A stretch of 64,000 nucleotides of DNA from Pseudomonadota bacterium (lineage in GTDB: Bacteria > Pseudomonadota > Gammaproteobacteria > Acidiferrobacterales > UBA6901). The position numbers and the translations under genes were made by a program. Each line of letters starts with the position of its first letter. Within the stretch, counting starts at the first letter, position 1. Shown here piece after piece: positions 58,412 through 64,000 of the stretch. The notes below the pieces were generated by a model that saw nothing but the letters and a program-made list of their open reading frames with translations, had not been told where the DNA came from and ran no database searches. The DNA lies in NCBI GenBank assembly GCA_021790335.1, contig JAJYEE010000009.1:17876-81875 (forward strand), written 5' to 3'.

Positions 58412-59490
58412 TGCGCTGGCTCGGACCGGACTACTACGGAAACCCTCCCGTCGACTGGGTGGTCGCGGCAGCGATCGCGCTGAGTCTCGTCGTCGTCTTC
58501 AATCTCGCACTGCGCGTAGTTCTCCACCATCTGCGGCACGTCGCCAGCCGTACGCACAATCACTTTGACGAATTTGCGGCCGAAGTTCTGGCCGGCACAC
58601 GCCGCTGGTTTCCGGCAAGCGTCGCGCTGTACCTGGGCACCACTTACCTCGCACTCCCGCAGCCGGCCGTTCGTGCCATAGAACACGTCATGGTCGTGGT
58701 CGTACTGCTGCAGGCTGCCCTGTGGGGACACCGGGCGATCCGCGTCTGGATAGACCAGTATATCGACCGACATCGCGAGGACGACGCCGGTGGCGCGACC
58801 ACGATGCGGATGCTCGGCTTCATGCTGCGTGTAGCCCTGTGGTCGATGATTGCCATGATGTTTCTGGCCAATCTTGGCGTCGACATCACCACGCTCGTCA
58901 CAAGTCTGGGCATAGGCGGAGTTGCTGTGGCGCTTGCACTTCAGAACATCCTTGGTAACGTGTTTGCCTCTATCTCTATCGCCCTCGACCGCCCATTCAT
59001 CATCGGTGACTTTATTGTGGTCGGCGATGCCTCCGGCACGGTGGAGTACATCGGCCTGCGCACAACCCGGATTCGCGCTCTCTCGGGAGAGCAGATCGTG
59101 TTCCCGAACAACACCCTTTTGACAAACCGGATCCACAACTACAAGCGCATGTACGAGCGGCGCGTGCTGTTCCAGTTTGGCGTCACATACCAGACGCCAC
59201 CGGACAAGTTGCGCCGGATTCCCGCCGTGCTGCGGGAAATCGTCACCAGCCAGCAGAAAACCCGATTCGATCGCGCGCATTTCAAGGAGTTCGGCGCTTC
59301 AGCATTGATTTTTCACGTTGTCTATTTCGTACTTGACGTCGATTACAACCTGTACATGGACATCCAGCAGGCAATCAATCTCGCCCTGCATGCGCGCCTG
59401 GCACAGGAACGCATCGAGTTCGCCTATCCGACACAAACCGTATATGTCCAATCCGATTCACCGTCGGATCTGTCGCGCAGATGCAGCTGA
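58384..59490 (+). CDS. MscS-family mechanosensitive ion channel
   Basis: This 368-residue protein has N-terminal membrane helices, the pore-lining helix plus beta domain (DITTLVTSLGIGGVAVALALQNILGNVFASISIALDRPFIIGDFIVV), then RTTRIRALSGEQIVFPNNTLLTNRIHNYKRM, the MscS hallmark. It should open under membrane tension to release solutes on hypo-osmotic shock. It sits between otsB and otsA with overlapping or one-base junctions, tying solute release to trehalose synthesis. A GTG at 58411 is an alternative start that would nearly abolish the overlap with otsB. Confidence 0.93.
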   Translation: MASGARSGIVRWLGPDYYGNPPVDWVVAAAIALSLVVVFNLALRVVLHHLRHVASRTHNHFDEFAAEVLAGTRRWFPASVALYLGTTYLALPQPAVRAIEHVMVVVVLLQAALWGHRAIRVWIDQYIDRHREDDAGGATTMRMLGFMLRVALWSMIAMMFLANLGVDITTLVTSLGIGGVAVALALQNILGNVFASISIALDRPFIIGDFIVVGDASGTVEYIGLRTTRIRALSGEQIVFPNNTLLTNRIHNYKRMYERRVLFQFGVTYQTPPDKLRRIPAVLREIVTSQQKTRFDRAHFKEFGASALIFHVVYFVLDVDYNLYMDIQQAINLALHARLAQERIEFAYPTQTVYVQSDSPSDLSRRCS

Positions 59491-59491
59491 G

Positions 59492-60994
59492 ATGACGAAC
59501 CTCGAGCCTAGCGCCGGCCTGATCGTCGTATCCAACCGCCTGCCGGTGGTATTGCGCTGGGACGAGGACAGCGTGTGCCGCATCGAACCGGCCAGCGGCG
59601 GGCTCGTCAGCGCGCTCACGCCGGTGCTGCGCGACTGCGGGGGCACATGGGTCGGCTGGCCAGGCAGCGGTTCCGAGGTGCCTGATCCGGATACTCTGCT
59701 TCGCGATACAGCGGACCGTATGGGCTGTCGCCTGCGACCGGTCACGCTCACGGAAGAGGAACAGCACGGCTTCTATCACGGATTCTCTAACGAGATTGTC
59801 TGGCCGCTGTTTCACGACCTGCAATCACTATGTAATTTCATTCCTGACTACTGGCGTGTCTACTGCGCCGTCAACCGCAAGTACGCCGAGGCCATTGCGG
59901 CCGAAGCGGAGAATGGGGACTTCATCTGGGTGCACGATTATCATCTCATGAACGTGGCACAGGAACTGCGCCGCCATCGCCGCTCGGCCCGTATTGCGTT
60001 TTTTCTGCACATTCCATTTCCAGCTCCCGATATCTTCATGAAGCTACCCTGGCGTCTGCCGCTGCTGAATGCGCTGCTTCAGTACGATCTGCTCGGATTT
60101 CAGACCCCCCGCGACCAGAGAAATTTCGTGGAATGCGTGCGCATGCTGGTGACCGGCGTCACGATTCGCCTAAGGCCCAAGGCGTCTATCACGACTTCCG
60201 GACAGCGCAAGGTGCGCATTGGAACCTTCCCCATCAGCATCGACTACGAAAGTTTCGCCAGACGTGCGGCTGCCATGGATGTGGCCGGGCGCGCGGCCGG
60301 TCTGCGCGCCCTGCTACCCGACCGCCAGCTGCTCCTCGGGGTCGACCGGCTCGACTATACGAAAGGAATTCCGCTGCGCCTCAAGGCATTCGCCAACGCC
60401 CTTGAACGCTATCCGCAGCTTCGCGAACGCGTCACGCTGATCCAGGTGGTCGTTCCCAGTCGCGCGGACATTCCCCGCTACCGCGAGTTGAAGACCGAAA
60501 TCGAGCAGCTCGTCGGGGAGATCAACGGCAGATTCACCCGTCCGGGCGGCTGGGTACCCATCCATTACGTCTTCCGCAGCCTCGTGCCCGCCGATCTTCT
60601 CGCCTATTACCGGGTCGCTGAAATCGCGCTGGTAACGCCGCTCAAGGATGGCATGAATCTCGTCGCCAAGGAGTACTGTGCCTGCTCCATCGAACAGGAG
60701 TGCGTCCTGATTCTGTCCGAATTCGCTGGCGCAGCGGCGCAGATGCAGCATGACGCCCTGCTGGTCAATCCCTACGACATAGAAGGTGTGGCAGATGCAA
60801 TCCATCGCGCCTATGCCATGGGCATCGCGGAGCGGCGCAGGCGCATGCGCCGCATGCGCCGCGCGGTGCGCGAGCATGACATTTTCCGCTGGGTAGACAG
60901 CTTCCTGCATGCGGCGAAGGACCCGGACCTGCCCGTGTTCCCGCCCTCTATGGAAGAATTGCCGCTGCGTCGCGGGGGTGACCCTCCGGGCTGA
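59492..60994 (+). CDS. otsA: Alpha,alpha-trehalose-phosphate synthase (GT20)
   Basis: This 500-residue enzyme makes trehalose 6-phosphate from UDP-glucose (or another NDP-glucose) and glucose 6-phosphate. LIVVSNRLPVVL begins the fold, followed by GGLVSALTPVLRDCGGTWVGWPG, WVHDYHLMNVAQELR, LLGVDRLDYTKGIPLRLKAF with the donor-binding Arg and Lys, and TPLKDGMNLVAKEYCACS. The ATG at 59492 lies one base after the mscS stop; the longer frame from 59318 lies inside mscS and is not used. Confidence 0.96.
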   Translation: MTNLEPSAGLIVVSNRLPVVLRWDEDSVCRIEPASGGLVSALTPVLRDCGGTWVGWPGSGSEVPDPDTLLRDTADRMGCRLRPVTLTEEEQHGFYHGFSNEIVWPLFHDLQSLCNFIPDYWRVYCAVNRKYAEAIAAEAENGDFIWVHDYHLMNVAQELRRHRRSARIAFFLHIPFPAPDIFMKLPWRLPLLNALLQYDLLGFQTPRDQRNFVECVRMLVTGVTIRLRPKASITTSGQRKVRIGTFPISIDYESFARRAAAMDVAGRAAGLRALLPDRQLLLGVDRLDYTKGIPLRLKAFANALERYPQLRERVTLIQVVVPSRADIPRYRELKTEIEQLVGEINGRFTRPGGWVPIHYVFRSLVPADLLAYYRVAEIALVTPLKDGMNLVAKEYCACSIEQECVLILSEFAGAAAQMQHDALLVNPYDIEGVADAIHRAYAMGIAERRRRMRRMRRAVREHDIFRWVDSFLHAAKDPDLPVFPPSMEELPLRRGGDPPG

Positions 60995-61064
60995 CGGGTC
61001 CGACGGAAATTTTTCCATAACCCGACCCGCCGGGATCCGCACGATCACGCCGGCCGCAAGGCGG

Positions 61065-62195
61065 CTAGTCAAGCGATTTCGTGAAACGCAGCACGCTGAT
61101 TGTAAGCATCACGGCTGCAAGCAGCGCCAATGCCAGCAGCTGTGGCCAGAGTACGTTCATGCCGACCCCTTTCAGAAACACCGCGCGGATGATGACAAGA
61201 AAATAGCGCAGCGGATTGATCAGCGTGAACCACTGCAGGGCCTTTGGCATGGCGGCGATGGGAAAGGCAAAACCAGAGAGTATGAAAAATGGGTTCAGCA
61301 GAAAAAAGTTGAGGGCAAACGCCTGCTGTTGCGTCCGCGAGAAGGTAGAGAGCAGAAGCCCCATTCCGACCGCTGCCATCAGGAACAGCGCGGACCCGGC
61401 CAGCATCACCAGCGGACTGCCGATGAACGGTACACGAAACCAGAGAATTCCGAAGGCGCTCACCAGAGCGATGTCACCGAAACCGATGAGGAAAAATGGC
61501 ACCGTTTTCCCGAGGATAAATTCGAAGGGCCGGATCGGGCTCACCATGATCTGCTCCAGCGTGCCGACCTCGCGCTCGCGCACAACTGCAAACGCAGTCA
61601 GGCTCACCACCTGAAGCAGCGTCAGCGTACCGATGACGCCGGGGATGAAAAACCAGCGTTCGTTGAGACCCTCATTGAACCATGGCAACGGCTCGAGCTT
61701 GATGCCTGTCATTGGCGCCATGGACCCCACTCGCAGGGCAACCGGGCGGCCTTGCTGCTCGGACGAAAACTGCGCCGTGATCTGGCTGATATAGCCAAGC
61801 GCAATCAGAGCCGTGTTCGAGTTCGTTCCATCGATGATAACCTGCAGCGGCGCACCGCGCCCGCTCTCCAGATTCCGGCTGAATCCTGCGTCGATCACCA
61901 GCGCGACAACCGCGCGGTCGTCAACGATGTCGCTAGTGACCTGCTTCCGGTTTGCGGCCATGTCGACGATGTCGAAACGGGAAGTCGCGACAAAATGCGA
62001 TATCAGACTGCGGCTTGCCTGGCTCTGATCCAGATCGAGAACCGCCATCGCAACGTGATGTACTGTAAACGTGGCGGCATATCCGAAAACGACCATCTGG
62101 ATAATCAGTGGAACGATCAGACGGAACATCATCCAGCGGTCGCGCCGAAGCTGGAGGAACTCCTTCATCAACATCACTGACAGGCGTTCAAACAT
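61065..62195 (-). CDS. ABC-2 type transporter permease (YbhR/YhhJ-like), second of pair
   Basis: This 376-residue protein has one N-terminal helix, a large periplasmic domain (VLDLDQSQASRSLISHFVATSRFDIV) and five C-terminal helices with REREVGTLEQIMVSPIRPFEFILGKTVPF, the ABC2_membrane motif. It follows a similar permease by three bases, as in ybhFSR-type exporters of drugs or cations. It converges on otsA. Confidence 0.9.
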   Translation of the reverse strand: MFERLSVMLMKEFLQLRRDRWMMFRLIVPLIIQMVVFGYAATFTVHHVAMAVLDLDQSQASRSLISHFVATSRFDIVDMAANRKQVTSDIVDDRAVVALVIDAGFSRNLESGRGAPLQVIIDGTNSNTALIALGYISQITAQFSSEQQGRPVALRVGSMAPMTGIKLEPLPWFNEGLNERWFFIPGVIGTLTLLQVVSLTAFAVVREREVGTLEQIMVSPIRPFEFILGKTVPFFLIGFGDIALVSAFGILWFRVPFIGSPLVMLAGSALFLMAAVGMGLLLSTFSRTQQQAFALNFFLLNPFFILSGFAFPIAAMPKALQWFTLINPLRYFLVIIRAVFLKGVGMNVLWPQLLALALLAAVMLTISVLRFTKSLD

Positions 62196-62198
62196 GAT

Positions 62199-63332
62199 CT
62201 ACAGCCGCTTACGAAACGCCCGGGAGGCCAGCCAGATGACGGCAGCGGCATACAGGCACAGACCGAGCTCGGGGGCCCACAGATCCGCCAGGCCGCTGCC
62301 CTTGAGAAAAATGGCGCGCAGGATAGTGACGTAATAGCGCGGATAAACAATATAAGTGAGAGCACGGATCGGCGCGGGCATCTGGTCTATGGGAAAGGTG
62401 TAGCCCGACAACAGGGTTGTGGGCAGCATGGTGACCATCAGGGCGATCTGGCTCGCGCCGAGCTGGCTGCGGATGCGCACGGAAATCAGATAACCGATCC
62501 CGAGCACTACTATGTTGAACAGCGCGGTCGTGACAAACAGCGTTACGACATCACCGCGGAAGGGAACACCGAACCAGAATATGGTAACGCCAAGGCAGAA
62601 TGCCGCGTCGACCAGCCCAATGGCGAAGTAGGGTATGAGTTTTCCCAGCATCACCTCAGGCGCGCTGACCGGCGTGGAAATCAGCTGCTCCATGGTCCCG
62701 CGCTCCCACTCCCGAGAAATGGTGAGGGATGTGAGCTGTGCGCCGACCAGCGCAAGAATCACCGCAACGACGCCGGGAATTATGAAATAGCGGCTATCGA
62801 GCGTTTCATTGAACCAGACGGTGGGATCGAGCTCGATCTGTCCGGCGCGGGAAGCCTGAACGTCGTGGGACATATCCCATTGCGCGGAAATATCGGCGTT
62901 CTCCTGGGCCACCACTCCCTGCGCGTACCCGAGTGCAATATTGGTAGTATTGACATCGGTGGCATCGAAAATTGCCTGCACCGGCGCGCTGCCGGTAGCG
63001 GCAAGGGTGCGCGAAAAATTTACTGGGATCACGATCGCGGCAATACATTCACTGCGATCCATGGCGCGCCGGATACCGGAATACCGCGTGATCACATGAC
63101 CGACCGAAAACCAGCCGGAGGAAATGAAGCGCTCGACCACGGCGCGGCTTGCCTGACTGTTTTCCTGGTCGTAAATGCACAGCGGCACGTGTTTGATGTC
63201 GAGACTGACACCGTAGCCGAGAATGGCCATCTGCATCAGCGGCATCAGCAAGGCAACTGCAAGGCTGCGCGGATCCCGCCAGATCTGCAGGGCCTCCTTG
63301 AGCGCCATCGCCAGCAGCCTGCGGAGATTCAT
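62199..63332 (-). CDS. ABC-2 type transporter permease (YbhS-like), first of pair
   Basis: This 377-residue protein has the same layout: an N-terminal helix (LAVALLMPLMQMAILGYGV), a periplasmic domain with IYDQENSQASRAVVERFISSGWFSV, and a membrane half with SREWERGTMEQLISTPVSAPEVMLGKLIPYF. It pairs with the permease at 61065 to make a heterodimeric export channel. It overlaps the ATPase remnant by four bases. Without an intact ATPase the exporter may be non-functional unless another ATPase serves it. Confidence 0.9.
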   Translation of the reverse strand: MNLRRLLAMALKEALQIWRDPRSLAVALLMPLMQMAILGYGVSLDIKHVPLCIYDQENSQASRAVVERFISSGWFSVGHVITRYSGIRRAMDRSECIAAIVIPVNFSRTLAATGSAPVQAIFDATDVNTTNIALGYAQGVVAQENADISAQWDMSHDVQASRAGQIELDPTVWFNETLDSRYFIIPGVVAVILALVGAQLTSLTISREWERGTMEQLISTPVSAPEVMLGKLIPYFAIGLVDAAFCLGVTIFWFGVPFRGDVVTLFVTTALFNIVVLGIGYLISVRIRSQLGASQIALMVTMLPTTLLSGYTFPIDQMPAPIRALTYIVYPRYYVTILRAIFLKGSGLADLWAPELGLCLYAAAVIWLASRAFRKRL

Positions 63333-63908
63333 GTCGTCGTCCTCTGTTCCGTTCCGCGCGCGACCAGCTGAACAAATACATCCTCGAGGCTCGGCGTGAT
63401 CCGGCGGGCCGGTTCGGCCTGCACTCCGTGGGTGCCAAGGATGCGCACGAGTTCGGGGGCGTTGCGCTCCCCGTCAGCAAGCACCACATGGAGCCTGTCG
63501 CCGAAAATGGCGGCCTCGATGACGCCGGGTACCCCGGCAAGAACCTTCAGCGCGCCACCGAGCGGCGCGCAGCGAAGCTCGTACAGTTCGCCGCTCAGGC
63601 GATGTCCGCGCAGCTCGCTTGGGGTGCCCATAGCCACGAGTTTCCCGCGATCGATGAGCGCGACGCGATTGCAGTATTCGGCTTCGTCCATGTAATGGGT
63701 CGAGACCAGGATGGTGACGCGATCTGCCGCCAGTTCATGTATGAGGTCCCAGAACTGCCGTCGCGCCTCCGGTTCCACGCCGGAGGTGGGTTCATCCAGA
63801 AACAGGACAGGCGGGCGATGGAGAATGGCGCAGCCGAGCGCCAGACGTTGCTTCCAGCCGCCGGCAAGCGTGCGCACTAGCCTGGATTTCCACGGCGCAG
63901 CTTTGGCC
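63329..63908 (-). pseudogene. ABC transporter ATPase (YbhF-like), 5'-truncated
   Basis: From about 63880 down, the frame encodes the second half of an ABC ATPase: VRTLAGGWKQRLALGCAILHRPPVLFLDEPTSGVEP (signature and Walker B), VSTHYMDEAEYCNRVALIDRGKL (His switch) and the C-terminal region ITPSLEDVFVQLV. The Walker A and Q-loop part is missing: upstream of VRTL the frame reads KAAPWKSRL and meets a TAG at about 63909. Family members need at least 130 more residues. The possible GTG at 63877 would give 182 residues that cannot bind ATP in the normal way. The truncation falls beside an inverted repeat. Confidence 0.8.
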
Positions 63909-63985
63909 TAACGGCGGCGACTTATGGGCCGCTGCTTCTTCCGTTGATTTTATTCGCATCTGCTCGTGAGCGTTAGGCGTTAGGT
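63906..63985 (+). repeat. Inverted repeat GCCTAAC...GTTAGGC with second GTTAGGT (attC-like end boxes)
   Basis: GCCTAAC at 63906-63912 and GTTAGGC at 63972-63978 are exact inverted repeats about 60 bases apart, followed at once by GTTAGGT. They fit the RYYYAAC and GTTRRRY consensus of integron attC ends, and the 73-base span is in the attC size range. The inner L boxes are not convincingly complementary, so an insertion-sequence end is also possible. Confidence 0.45.
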
Positions 63986-64000
63986 GCTCCTACGTGGGGG

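Overview
The window reads as a chromosomal segment of a GC-rich gammaproteobacterium. The main evidence is a long minus-strand block whose gene order follows the enterobacterial rpsB-tsf-pyrH-frr-uppS-cdsA-dxr-rseP-bamA-lpxD-fabZ-lpxA-lpxB-rnhB-dnaE-accA-tilS-pyrG-kdsA-eno-ftsB arrangement, together with lipid A and KDO genes, oligoribonuclease, GlnD and a small 4.5S-type SRP RNA. I cannot name the species. All statements come from reading the sequence and the supplied translations; no searches were run.

Positions 1-11240 hold an exopolysaccharide locus, all on the minus strand: a sugar phosphotransferase, a polysaccharide deacetylase and a FemAB-like protein of the kinds associated with exosortase A (XrtA/PEP-CTERM) systems, then a family 4 glycosyltransferase, a Wzx-type flippase, a second polysaccharide deacetylase and a low-molecular-weight tyrosine phosphatase. 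No exosortase, polymerase or tyrosine kinase is present here. The locus is split at 2059-4178 by insertion-sequence remnants (a defective IS110 element and IS630 and IS3 fragments). A second, 5'-truncated copy of the same IS110 element sits at 12001-12950, abutting the front part of another degenerate integrase gene.

Positions 13222-40576 are core functions: ygfZ on the plus strand, then the conserved minus-strand block running from rpsB (39087) down to ftsB (14338). It covers translation factors, isoprenoid and phospholipid precursor synthesis, outer membrane biogenesis, lipid A and KDO synthesis, replication and fatty acid synthesis. The chaperone gene skp, usually found between bamA and lpxD, is absent. 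map and glnD run divergently from rpsB.

Positions 43437-56891 carry mixed housekeeping genes: a cationic amino acid type permease, the nnrD-tsaE-amiC operon, queG, orn, an M48 membrane protease, a small cytochrome c, pterin dehydratase, an MsbA-like exporter with a 69-residue partner ORF, and the ffs-dnaX-ybaB-recR cluster.

Positions 57614-60994 form a plus-strand osmotic-stress operon, otsB-mscS-otsA, which combines trehalose synthesis with a mechanosensitive channel. The window ends with two ABC-2 type permeases and an ATPase gene that has lost its front half at a junction next to an inverted repeat resembling integron attC end boxes.
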